Positions 40,738 to 54,000 of a stretch of DNA of 64,000 nucleotides are shown piece by piece. Position 1 is the stretch's first letter. Every line of letters starts with the position of its first letter. Made by a program: the position numbers and the translations under genes. The DNA lies in assembly GCF_964275005.1 (NCBI RefSeq), contig NC_092705.1, positions 20,467,723-20,531,722 of the forward strand, given 5' to 3'. The notes below the pieces were generated by a model, which made no database searches, was not told the DNA's origin, and saw only the letters and a list, made by a program, of their open reading frames with translations. The DNA is from Diadema setosum. Lineage: Eukaryota > Echinodermata > Echinoidea > Diadematoida > Diadematidae.

Positions 40738-42244
40738 TTATGCCTCCGCCACGAAGTGGTGCCGGAGGCATTATGTTTTCGGGTTGTCCGTCCGTCCGTC
40801 CGTCCGTCCGTCCTTCCGTCCGTCCGTCCTTCCGTCCGTCCGTAATGAATTTTGTGGACAAGGTAACTATCAAAACCTTTTGAGGTATCCTAATGAAACT
40901 TGGCATGTATGTGTATTAGGGGGTGAAGTTGTGCCTATCAACTTTTGGGTGCATATGCTCAAGGTCAAAGGTCAAAAGGTCAAGGTCAAATACATAGAAT
41001 TTCATTATTTCCATTATATCTTCGCAATGCCTGAAGATATTTTCTTGAAACTTAGTGTATACAGTTGAACCTCTATTATCCGGCCTCCCTTTATCCGGAT
41101 CTCTCTATTATCCGGACGCAATCTCGCCGTGATTTTTTGGTAATAACTACGGGAAGAAAGGGGGATTCCCAACTCCTTGAGAACTCCTACCCAAACACAC
41201 ACGAATTACATATTACTTCCAATGATTAACATACATTGCATCAAATTTCCTTCCACATTGCTTACCTTCAGACATTTCAACATCCCGAAACATCCCCAAA
41301 CGTATGTATATGTACATGTATAAAGCATTGAGTCTCCCGTATCCGGCCAAATCCCTTATCCGGATGAGCCCTGGTCCCGACTTGTCCGGATACGAGAGGT
41401 TCAACTGTACATGTATTAACCAATTAAGATTCTCTGGTGAAAGTTTGGGTCACGAGGTCAAAGGTCAAAAGGTCAAGCAAAAATATTAAAACTTTACCTT
41501 TTTTCTCTGTACCTTGGAAATTGTCTCTTCATGGAAGATAGTATATATACATGTACTGACTGGCAGTGATTATCTAGAGAATTTAGGGTTTATGGGGTCA
41601 AAGGTCAGGGGTCAGAGGTCAAGGGCAACACTTCACAATTTTACTATTTCCCTCCTGTTTTTAAATGCAATGCCAGCAGGATTATTATTTTTTTTTACAC
41701 TAGGTGTATGCATGTTTAACCTAATAGAGATTCTCTGGAAAGTTTTTTTTTTCTTTTGTTTTTGCCTTTAAGGTCAAAAGGTCAAAGATCAAGTGAAAGT
41801 GCTGAACTAAGTTTTTCCTCCATATCTCGGAAGTGGCTCAAGTTATCTTGAAACTTACTACATATCTATGCATCTTCTGCCTGACAGTGATTATCTTATG
41901 AATTTTAGGGTCAAAGGCCAGATGAAAATGGTAACAAGTTACTATTCAATACAGAAATTGCACCTTTTCTCCATACCTTGAAAATTACTCCATGCATAAA
42001 CATATGAATGGGTCAAAGTCAAGTTAAAGTCTGTAAATCCCAAATACATGCTCTCCTATTCATCCAATTAAATCTAGGTCAAGGAAGGCGAGCATTCAAC
42101 ACATTTGTGACAAACTTGTCATTTTAACATTTTGCCAATTTTGTGAAAATGTAATCACACATTGTCCGCATGTACTATTCAAACCTATTAGGAGAATCAT
42201 GCATTATGGCGGAGGCATACCAGTCGCCATAGCGACATTTCTAG
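40738..42244 (+). mobile_element. Helentron/HINE-type rolling-circle element (non-autonomous)
   Basis: 1,507 bp. The 5' end TTATGCCTCCGCCAC forms a palindrome with GTGGTGCCGGAGGCAT, followed by TTATGTTTTCGG and a (CCGT)n microsatellite (40787-40850). The 3' end has the inverse of the 5' block (GGCGGAGGCAT), then a hairpin GTCGC-CATA-GCGAC and a CTAG terminus, followed by TT. This order (subterminal repeat, microsatellite, core, subterminal repeat, hairpin, CTAG; T-T insertion) is that of DINE-1-like HINEs. A related empty site at about 42400-42412 supports both ends. The core is rich in GGTCAAAGGTCAAAAGGTCA. It carries no Rep-helicase gene. A MITE is nested at 41062-41407. Confidence 0.75.
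41062..41407. mobile_element. pogo/Tigger-like MITE nested in the Helentron-like element
   Basis: 346 bp with ends CAGTTGAACCTCTATTATCC and the inverse ending AGAGGTTCAACTG, flanked by TA on both sides. Internal TATCCGG blocks are repeated and inverted. Non-coding. Confidence 0.75.
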
Positions 42245-45093
42245 TTGAAATATGATTTCTGTTTTGTTGAAAAGACAAAAGTGTGTGTATCATGGCTGCA
42301 TGATATGAAATACATACACCTGGCCTCTACGCTGACTTTTTACTGGTTGACTCATTCATTCAATAAAGAACACATAAGTGAAAAGTAAGCATTTACCATC
42401 CGTTTTTGAAATATGATTTCTGTTTTGTTGACTAGAAGTGCATGTATCAGGGCTGCAAGATATGAAATACATACACCTGGCCTCAACACTGACTTTTTAC
42501 TGTGGTGAAACAGGCTACTAAAATGTTTGAATCTGAAATTTTGGTGGCCCAAAATTAAAGCAAGTGAAAGTTGCCCGATTGGGCCACCAAATGATACCAT
42601 TTCTTCAACTTTGTGGCCTGACATCAATTTTTAGTGACCTAGGGACCACCATTAATGTACAGCCCTGCATACACCATCACTAATCAATTCTATAACAGCT
42701 AAGTAATGCAAGCAGCCAAAATCAAATGACTGTTTGACACACTTAATCACTACTACGTCTTTTCTGCACAAGGTGGAGAAATAGATACATGAAATAGCAG
42801 AGAATTTGCTTTGGTAAATTTGGACTTGCTCTAGGTCTGCTCTGAGAAGCTTAGCTGTAATGTGCCATAATTTTTGATGACTCTGCAATATCAACGCATC
42901 TCATATGCATTTGTTTTTCCGTACTTAGGTGTGAGTTGTTCGTTGTCTATTCTTGCAGAGTACATAAACATCATACACACGACAGATCATCTCTATGATT
43001 ACTGTGAAAGGAAATGAGATGTATATTACAACCCTTTGTTCGCATCCCAGAATTGGTCCCTTTCAACACGAATAAACATTCAGCCCTGATTACTGCAAAG
43101 ACAGCCAATCATAAATATTTTGCTTCTTTAAAGTGAATCAGGGACCTGGCTATCTTCACCAATGTTATCTCTAGCACTAGATGTTAAGTACATGAAGTTC
43201 AATTAAATAAAAAGACCAAAAAAGAAAAGAAGTATACAGATGTATTCTTGGCTTGAAGATGTGGTAGCGCTGAAACACCATGCAGTGGAAATGCTGGCCC
43301 ACCTCAGATCAAACAGGTACTAGTATCCCTGAATCCTCATAACGAATTGTGCACAGTTTTATCACTGATCTCTATTATGCAAGTGCACACAAAGCCACAA
43401 ATGTCGACTGGGAGTCAAATGTTGCCAATGAGCATACACTTCAATGCTAACATTGGCTGACATGCAATTTTATTCTAGCAGACCTGCGCTAGTCGTGGTA
43501 TTTTAATGTATCCCAGTGGGCAGGAAATGAGGACCAATGCAATCAGGTCAACCTTTTCCCAGGCTACCAGGGGTCAGTTTCATGAAGTGATTACACAACA
43601 GAATGGCCAAAGATGCTCATATGTAGCTCTGACAGACTTCAAAGAAAAAGTCAAATCCATTTTCATGAAGTCTCTCGTAAGAGAGTCTTATGAAAGAAAA
43701 GTCTCTCACAAGACTTCCATGAAATGGACTCGTCTTTTATGGTTTATATAATAGTAGGGGCAGAAGTACAGATTGTCTTACATCATCAATGGCTATTCCT
43801 TCATTTGATATCACTTGATGCCAACCCCCTCCCCCATCAGCTTTTCAAACTTAAGGACTCTATGTATTTCTTGTTTGTTTTGTTTTGTTTTGTTTTTTTA
43901 TTTGCTCATCAAATACTGGAAAACCAGACATGTTTACGGCATGAAACTTTCGTGAGTTGGAGCTGACTGAATTTTTCACGGGATGAAACTTTCATGAATT
44001 GCCACTGACATTCCGTGCATTGCGTAGAAAAAAAATGGGATTAATTTTACTTCCCAAATCTTGGCTCTTTGTGAAATTTGCAGAAGTTTCATGCATGTAA
44101 AAATTTGTTTCTACAGTGTGCATCCATTTAATACAGTGTGCAAAACTACCAATGAATATCTGAATACCATAAAACATACACAGTGGTAGTCATTATCATC
44201 AAATACTTGTGACTCATATTACTGATACACTGTATCAGTGCTTCAATGTTGTAGAAAAACATTCAGGTTTACGTTTTTCAGCACAATTTTGGCAAGTTTT
44301 GGAGAAGCCAGGTCAAAATTTCTAATATAATTTTGTACAAATGAAGGCCTACCACATGCACCACTCCACACTTATCCGAGTAATCTAAAAAACTAGAGAA
44401 ATGTAGATTTTTAACATATTCACACCTCTCTCACTGAGATACATTGCATTGTCTTCAGGAAACAAGAGGAATCTGGCATCCCAGTAGCATTACCACCCAG
44501 GGCTGAAATCTTTTCCCTGAAATTAGGATGGATGGGAGACCTGCACTTCCAAATATCCTTCCAAAGTTTGATGGTTTCTCAATGTCAGATATTCTCATAG
44601 TCTGAGCTACATTATCTATATTTCCTTACAACAATAAAAGGAATGCTACCGTTTGAGAGCTGTGCTTCTGACCACTCCAACCCATCCATATGTCTGCAAA
44701 TAAAAATATTACTCGCTATCTGTGTTTTTTGGAGCGATGGTCCCATGCAATTTACATGCACACCATCAAATGTGCCCTTCAAACACTGATGTGGGATACA
44801 GGTCGAGTATTACATACATGATGAAACAAGCTTGTCCTTTGGTCACAGACTGGCTGTACAGAGACCAGCCACACAGAGACTGGCCATACACAGACTGACC
44901 GTACACAGACTGACCGTACACAGACTGACCATGCAGAGACTGATACCAAGTTGCAAGCATGACAATCCTAAAAGCAGGTGCCCTCTCAGCTCCTCAAGCA
45001 ACTTTTCCATGTGGTGGGTAGGCTATATTTCCCCTGCAGTCTGTTCATTTCAACTAGCCATTTTCCATCCTGTCACTGTCAATGGGGTTTTCA
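42245..45093. other. Intergenic region 3' of UBXN7
   Basis: Begins with two diverged tandem copies of a ~160-bp host segment (about 42245-42345 joined to 40680-40737, and 42346-42505). A stretch at 43565-43745 has inverted TTTCATGAA motifs and may be a degraded MITE. The UBXN7 3' UTR must lie at the right end. No coding gene recognised. Confidence 0.45.
44862..44946. repeat. ~15-bp minisatellite
   Basis: Five to six imperfect head-to-tail units of GACCGTACACAGACT, just beyond the 3' end of the UBXN7 coding region. The open frames that cross it have a repetitive composition and are artefacts. Confidence 0.8.
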
Positions 45094-48000
45094 CTACCGC
45101 TCCTGAACAAACACGCTCTCCTGGGGACACAATCCTGCGTCAGAAAGACTGGTGTTTGAGTCTAGCATCGAGAGGCGCCGGCGGGGATAGTTTGTGATGA
45201 GTTCGTACTTCTCCTCACTGAAACCCTCTTTGGATATAAGCTTGATGAGAGCCTGCAGAAGGAAGAATAAAGAGATAGGCAGGGATTCTCAGCTATAAAG
45301 GTTTATTGCACTGACAAATCTTGGAGCTTACAGCTAACATAATTAACTGTTTCCATAAAAAACATTTTAATCTCAAGATGTTTAACCCTAACTAGGCCGA
45401 AGGGGCCTCCGAGGCCCCCCCTCGACGTTCCGCGTGATGTATCGCAATCGCAAAAAGCTATCGCCGCGACGTTTCATGACTTTTTTCTTTCGAGTCTCCC
45501 GCATCTTTTGACACCAAATTTGCGACGCCCGGGCGCGCAGTTCCAAAGTTACGCATAAATTTGTACATGCATGTCAGACCAAAAATTGCTCAAAAACGTG
45601 AATTCGTGTACAATTTCAATGCAAACTGTGCTTGCAGGCAAATTTCATAAAAGCATGATTATTTTGGTGTTTTATTGATTAAAATCAATGAATAACGTAT
45701 TTTCTTGTTCGGAGCGATGTCGCGAACAAATTCCATCGAAAAAACAATGAAAAACATAAAGTCGAAAAAACAAAGAAATACATAAGAAATTCAAAAAACA
45801 ATAAAATACTTAAGAATTTTTTCTGATATCACAATTTTTTTTTATTACATTTGCTAAGGACACTAAAAAGAATATTTACACAAAAAATGTGCCTGTTTTG
45901 AGCTTTATTTTGTGATTTATACCAAATAGTCTGATTTCATGCATCATTATGCATAAATTAGCATAATTTAGCATAAATGAAATTTTTTTTGAAAAATTAA
46001 CATCATGGTATTTTAGATTACACCATAGGCAATGTGTGTACCAATTTTCGTCCCGATCGCGCGGTTGACGGCCGAGATCTGGAGGAGGGGCCTGGGAGGC
46101 CCCCCCCCCCGGCTCTATCAACTACCTAAATAGCCTGGCCTAGTTAGGGTTAAGATAACTTATATCAGTAACAAATAAGAATACATGTTATAGTACCAAA
46201 GCATGATGCTATATGGTCTCCTACAGAAATATTACATGAAAATGTCTGCCTATAGGCCTCCTCTGGTACTACTTTTTGTGAATTCAATTGCCTTTGACCC
46301 CTGACACAGGAGCAAAGTTGCCAACTTCTTGACATTAAACCCCCCCCCCAAAAAAAAAAAACAAACAACAACAACAAAAAACAACAACAACAAAAAACAA
46401 AAAAACAAAACCAAAACCAAAACCCCCCAAAAAACAGACAGAATATCCTTTTAAAAAATCTGATTTTGGAGAGGAAAATCAAATTCTCATGAAATCTTGA
46501 CACCACCACTAGCCTGTTCGCCCTGGGCCATTGAAATGTCAGGGAAAAAACCGGAGCTTTCCCTGGTAAGGACAGGCACGGTAACTTCACCAACATTGAT
46601 GAGAAAATTTAACAGCATCTGCATATTTCCCGCCAATTTAGGCTCATTTTTCAACATTTTTGTACGGGTGGCAGGAATTTAGTAGTACATAAAGCCAATA
46701 TAAACTGCAGAAAACTTTGTCGTCACATAGAAAGCTATGTGACGGCACAGTTTTCTGCAGTTTATATTAGCTTTATTTTTTTTTTATTTGAAAGATGAAA
46801 AGTCATACTTTCAAGAGGCAATATCGCTTTTTTTTATCGTATTTCACTCTGTTTATTGTACAAAGTTTACAGTCTGAGGAGTTGAATTTCTGACACTGTC
46901 CTGCAACTGTTTCTTTGAGTGTATCATCAAAATATTGTAATCCTAACTACTGACCTCACTCTTTTTCACCTGACAACAAACACAGCATCATGATGATCAC
47001 TGTTATCTAAATCATGTGCTCTGTCCTAGTTCCAAATCATTATCAAGTTTGCTTAAATTTGATTTAAGATTCCACTGGCTTTCTATGTTCCTTTCAATTT
47101 CAGAGGCAATTGCAGAGAAATTCCAAATTCTGATTTCTGGCAACACTCCTGATACTGCAAGTGGCAGTTGATCGGCCATTTACTTGAGTGGTTAATTTCA
47201 TGCTTTGTGATCTCCTCAATATAACAATCATTTTTAGAAAATAAACAATATTCAGAAGAAAGTGTGACTTCTCAAAGAAACTGTTTTGCTAAAACAATAC
47301 TTGAAATGAGATCAAATCTGATAGAAAATAGTGCTAGTTGTCACTTGATGTTACAATGCTAGTGCGCTAGTCTATAACAGTGCGTGCACAGCAAACTTTT
47401 GTTTCAATTATTGTCAATATTTTCAAGCATTGTTATATACAGTGTATGTGATTGAGAGTCTATTCACAAAATTTGTAAATACAAATCAACCGTGGACATT
47501 TCAGCATTTACAGTATGTCTATATGGGGAGGGAAACAAAATGATCCGAGAATGGCTTTCTTACCTTGAGAGTTGATGAAGCAGAGAGACACACCTGTTTT
47601 CTTCTCCCGTCTGGGAATCGCAACATCACCTTGGCTCTTGGTCCTGCAATAAAAAATGTACAATTAAACCTTTAGCAACTGACGATTCTGTACATAATGA
47701 CCTATTGTTCCCTAGAAGGTACAGCAACATTACTCTCGTTTCAACAACTTTGTAAATTGTGCATAATAGATTACCGGTACTGCATATTTATTCTTGTCTA
47801 CTATAAATTATGTTTATTTGAAAGCCTTTTAAAGAGGAAAATCCAGTTAAAATATAAGTTAGTCTGATAAAAAAAGAGTAAAATCTTACGGTTAAATCTT
47901 AAGGTAAAAATTTGACTGAAATTGGATGAAAAATAAGGAAGTTATGACATTTTGAAGTTTTGCTAATATCTGCAAAACAGAACTTGTACAGCGGATATGA

Positions 48001-51000
48001 ACATGCAAATGAGTGAGCTAACCATGTCATAACCTCACAATTTTCCATTGATTGCATACAAAAAAGTGTCGAAAATTCAATGTTTCTGTCATTGAAGTCT
48101 GAAACATGATGTTATTCCTGGGTGAATAACTTCAGAGAATAGTGATCAGTCAGATATACAAGGATTTGAGCCTCGGGCATAATTACATTTGAATTAAAAA
48201 CTGAAAATTTCATAATTTCATGTACAACTATATGGCAAGTTGTGAAGGAATGACATCCTCACTTTGCCATTTGCATATTCATATTGACTGTTGAAGAACT
48301 GTTACAAATAGCGAAATTCAAAATGTCATAACTTTCTTATTTTTCATCTGATTTCGATCAAAATCATACCGTTGAACTTGTAATATTTTACTCTCTCTTA
48401 TCAGACTAACTTGTATTTGCACTGGATTTCCCCCTTAAGACTTTACCAAAAGACTTGTGTATCACAAAAATAATTCTGACATACCTTTGTTGACCTTTGA
48501 CCTCTTTCAAATATCATAATCATATATTCTACATGAAAGCACTGAAAATAGTAAAGCATGAAACTATAAAAAAGCAGGTGGGCAGTTTCAGGCGGTTCAG
48601 TTACTAATTGGTTAAGCATAATAAGTTCATCAATCTCTTAAAATCACACACTACGTGCTTTCCAGATATCCGCTTCCTGTGTATTCACTTTTAGTACTCA
48701 AAACAAGTTAAATAATAATCTTTACAGGAGACTGAAGCTCAAATATACATGTGGACTGAGGGAACACAGCAAATATCAGTAGGACACACCAGTAAAGTAC
48801 GAAGAAAACCAGACAATCAGTAAAAATTCATGAATTTTTAATTTCTAAAGTTTTGGTGCCACCATCGCTGAATAAGAAGACTACATGTACTACAGTTCAT
48901 GACGTCATACATGGATGATATAAAGAAAATATAAAGCACAGGGGAATTCAACAAATTTTCTTTCCATGATAAGTACTTGTTCCCTTGATTTGTTACTGAC
49001 ATAACTAGTATGTTAAGGGTAATATTATTCCCTCTGCTTTCTGAGAGAGGTAAGTCAGGTGCTCTTTCACAATGCTAGAAAAGTGAAATATGTTCAATTT
49101 CCTTTATATTTTCCTAATATTGGTGTCCATGCATGACATCATGAACTGTAGAAGTCTTCTTAGTCAGAGATGGTGGCACCAAAATTTAAAAAATGCACAA
49201 CTTTTGAATGGATAGTCTGATTTTCCTACAACCTTACTGAAGTGTTCTACTAATATTGCTGCATTTCCTCAATCCACATATGTATTTGGGTTTCATTCCC
49301 CTTTAAACACAGCTATTTGAGGGTTTTTCAGGCCTGTTGAGCACAGAGAACCTGCCTAGGCACTACTTTGAACTCAAGTCGTAAAGTGCAAAGGCAATTT
49401 GTTAGCGCTTGTGCTATTTATCTTTTTGTACTATCAGTGTACACTGATTTGCCTTTGTTTTTCTTTGTTTTGTTTTCTTCTTTTCTTTCATGAAAAGGAT
49501 TGCAACTACATATTTACAGGGAAATAATTTATGCTATCACTGATACAAATCTGCTGAAACTGAATGACAACACATCAAAAAGTTGCAGGAAAACATCAAC
49601 ACGTTGTTGTGGGTTTTTTTACACAACATTACACACATGTATATACTGTACATATGTAGTTCTATGGTATGAGTATAAGAAAAAAACAAGTTTTCTGTAT
49701 CTATATGAAGTGATATATTTTGAGTCATGCAGGAACCAACACAAATTTTATTGAAGGGTTTTATTTTAAGAAATTACAATCATAGAAGAAGCATATCAAT
49801 GCCAAATAACATTGATCTGGAAACAAACCTGACACATCTTCCACATCATCATCCTCATCAACACTTTCTTGCGATTCCTTCTCAGGTTTAAGCTTTTCCT
49901 CCGAGCTTGTTTGCTTGGCAACCTCAGGTATCGTCTTTGCTCGTCTTCCCACCACGTCGCCATTCCTGCCTGCACTGTTCGACACGACACCTTTCCCTTC
50001 ACTTTTGAGTTGTCCGTTTGTTCTGGAGTCCCTGTCTTCAACTCTGGTCTTCACGATGGTAACGTCATCATCATTATCAGCGACATTCGTATCCACATTA
50101 ACACTAGTCCTGACTGATGATGATGCGCCGTTCATAGAGGGCACACTCACAATCACAGAGTTTGACCGCTCGCTAATCTGCTCCGAGTCACTGAACGCAA
50201 AGTCGCTCTCCACCGTCTCTACGACGTCGTCTTCATCTTCGTTGTCCGAGGCGTCGTCAGAATCGGAGGCGATGGAGATGACGCCTGGACCCTTTTTAGG
50301 CTCCTGCTGCAATCTGGAGTTTGCTGCCTCAGCCTCGGCCAGGGACGCTGCAATGGCCGCCTCTATCTGGCTCTCCTCACTGGCATCAATGATACTCTGG
50401 TCGACAATGACAAGGAAGGAAGTTGTGAAGCTGCCCAAAAACTTAAAAAGCAGAGGTGTCAAAGAATTCATGCTAGACAGAGAGATGGTGAGCTATTTGA
50501 CCCTTGAGTTGTTATCGGTCCAGCTGAGTTATACATTTGCTACTAATTACCAGTATGTGCTTCATTATTCACTGAAAGGAAATGGCAATTCTAAATGTTT
50601 GTGGGTCAAAAGGCTGCGCAATTGCTTGCAACTTCAACACACTGGGTACCAAGCCTAAGAATGTAATCAATCATGACAGAGTTCCCCCTTCTACTTTGTG
50701 AATATCATGCTTAAGAACAGAACAGACCACTATAAAGTGGAGGGTTTTAATCAGCTCTTTGCATCATGATGTAAATTGAGGTATATTGAAATGCCTGCTG
50801 CACAAGTTCTTTACATGCCAACTTCTGCTTGGCATTGGTACAGGTACACTTTTGGAGCACATCATGAAGTGGTCCACTTTTGGCTCAGTATGGTACAGTA
50901 TGGTACACTCTGAGAGCATTCAAGAGCTCCTCTAGTACAGAATGGTACAGTACATTTTAGAACATTTAAATGCACCCTAAAGTTTACAATTAAAACATGC

Positions 51001-54000
51001 ACAAAAAATCATAATTACGCAGTGCGTAATATATGTCCCCGCCGGAAGTAGCATTTAGTAGCAAAATGTACAATATAGGTAAAAAGATGAAGGTCAAAGG
51101 TCAAAGAAGTCAAAGGTCAAAATTCTATGTAGAAGTTTTGAAGCCCTCACCTAGTGCCATCACATAAAGCAAACGGAATCGAAATCGGGTTAGAAATGGC
51201 GAAGGAGTAGCATTTTGTAGCCAATGTACAATATAGGTAAAAAAATCAAGGTCAAAGGTCAAAGAAGTCAAAGGTCAAAATTCTGTGTAGAAGTTTTGAA
51301 GCCCTCACCTAGTGCCATCACTTAAAGCAAACGGAATTGAAATTTAGTAGCAAAATGTACAATATAGGTAAAACTGCTGATATCATTTTAGCTAGTTGTC
51401 CCCGCCGAACTAGCTAAAATGATATCAGCAGTTGCAATCTTACAAATTTCATTTGTAAATGGAGAAAAATTGAAGAAAATTCATGCCTCAATGATTTCTA
51501 ATTTTACATTTTTTTTTCCCCATGAGATTTGGAGTACCCACCCTCGTTCTTGCCTTCTTTTGGGCGGGTCCTGATGATGAGGGGCTGTCAGCAGGAGGAG
51601 AGAGTGGGATGACATCTGGGACATCCATCTTGTGGTCACTCAGGAACTGCATCACTGGGTCATAAGAAGATTGGACAAAGTCAGGTGTTTAGCACATCAT
51701 CACCACTGGTTCAGTTACAAGAGAGTTCTGACTCTATTTACCGATACAACCATTATCTTCATTTCAGCTTTCATGCGGAAGTATACAGCACATTCTGTCC
51801 CTTTTCTGAGGGTTTACAAATCACTGATACTGCAGACATGAGAAATGTGAGGAATACAGGATAAAAGAAGATGTTATATTCATGGGTGACAAAATTGGTT
51901 TCCAAACATATTATTTCTATAAGAATAATGGCTCATCAACTTTCCTACTAGTTACTACATCTGCTATTACAGGATATTTCATGGGGTGGATTTTTTTTTT
52001 TTTTTCGTGTGAATTGTGCACTGTAATCAACAACTGCAATAATAGCAACACATAACATTTATGGAGACATTAATTCTATACAAAAACAATCTCATGTGCA
52101 GAATTACAAAAAAAAGCAAAGTTGACTGAAAGTGGCTCGGGGTAAAACAAAAATTTCTACTTTTACAGTACTAATCTGATTCAAGATATTTGTTCTTTCG
52201 AGTAAATTCTATACATGTTGAGATCTCTTTGATTCTACAAATCGCTACTGTGACTAAAATTAAAGGCAAAGCATCTTCTATTTGCTTATACGATATAGTG
52301 TATCTATACATTCAAGAAGCAATATTTTAGAGAAATACAGCGAGAAAGAGGACAGAGATATGGGAAAAAGAAAAAGAATTTATCTGAAACTGACAAGATT
52401 TCATTCTGTTTCTTTTCATGTTTCCTAACCAAATGGGACAATACAACAGTAATATACTCGTGAGACTTCCTGAAAAGCAACTCACCCACATCACAGAATG
52501 ACTCGTTATCAATCTTGTGCCATGTAGCCATTTGTTCTCCTGACAGAATAAAATGGAGATATGCAACAGAAATTTTTATGTGTCAAATTCAATTCGAAGT
52601 TCTCTCAGATTTACATAACAATGATGTTCAATACAATATTCACTTGAGATGGTATATAGCACTCATGGTTGACGTTCCATTTATTGTATAGTCAATCTGT
52701 AAAAAGTTCTGATGACCACTTATACTATCTATTACAATCTTTCACATTCACAAACAGAAGATGAAAGTGAATGCCAAGAGATCTGCAAATGAATAAAGCT
52801 TTAGTTTCCAGAAAGCCGTCCTCCACCAGATCAGAGAAGCTAATTGTGCGCCTCTACATCTTATCGTCCCCGGGTGCTTGACTTTTGTTCATCATGATGA
52901 ATACCTCTTTATTCAACTACAAGTTGAGTGCAACAAGTCAATTATCACTTCTAAGCATACAACACACACACACACATACACACATCAACAAAATACACAC
53001 ACACACACACACACACCAATGTCCTTACCTGTCCTTGGGTCAATTATTGAGACGTAGGGGAAGTCAGTCACTTTGTAGAACTGATTGAAACGCTGACCTT
53101 CCTCACTGTCATGATAAACCTGGAGAAAATAGATGAACGGAAACAAATCTTCACATAAAACAATATCAAACATATTACTGTAAAAGCGGTTTCTTTCGCG
53201 TACAGAAACTTTCGCGGTTTCCATCGGTGCGGACTTTTTTGCGTGTGTTTAAGTTCGCGGTTGGTAATGATAGCGTTGTAACAAGCTATGAGTTCAAAAC
53301 ATTTTCGCATAATGTTAAATTCGCGGTTCAACCTCAAAGCGCGAAAAAAAATAAAACCACTGCGAAAGAAACCACTTTTACAGTACTGTCAACTAATTTG
53401 AATAAGCGAAACTATCTCAGTGACTCACAGAAAACTCGGTGAAAACACAATTGGTATTCTGAAATGATACATCCAGCTGAGGGCACATCAAGAAAACAAG
53501 GGGAAGTCAAAAGACACATGAGTTTTGAAGTCCCTTCAAGTCTACTGAAATAAACATATTCTTTTCTTAATATGAAATATTCAGAATACATACATACTGG
53601 TCATAATCAATCAATAGTGACACAGCTTTAAAGTGACTACTACAACCTCATTTCCTCTTAAAACTATGAAAACAAAATCAGGAATAATGAGAAACATAGT
53701 GACAAATTATGACCTTTTGAAATGTCTTTCAAAGACATTTATCTCACAGAATGTTCTCAGCATACTCCATGTAGCTGCATAGCTCCGAACCCTCCCATAT
53801 CGCCAGCCTCACCCACACCTCAATGGTTTCCATGGCACCTACCTGCCAAAAGATGAAAGCCTCTCGGATGATGCTGCGGACGGTGGAGTCACTCCAGACA
53901 TCTCGATTCAGCTTCTGGCAGCTGAACTCTCGCACATCCTGGACATTGACCATCAGCCACTTGCCCTGATTCTGACCTGCCTCCCTGGCCTAGACAGAAG

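Noticed and set aside
46165-46596. 143-codon - strand frame
   Set aside because: Crosses an A/C homopolymer-rich stretch giving a long Phe/Cys/Leu run. Lies in an intron on the same strand as UBXN7 without matching splice sites or family.
49915-50658. 247-codon + strand frame
   Set aside because: Antisense to the long UBXN7 exon 10. The sense strand has a phased exon with a UIM and an acidic linker, and this frame has no recognisable domain.
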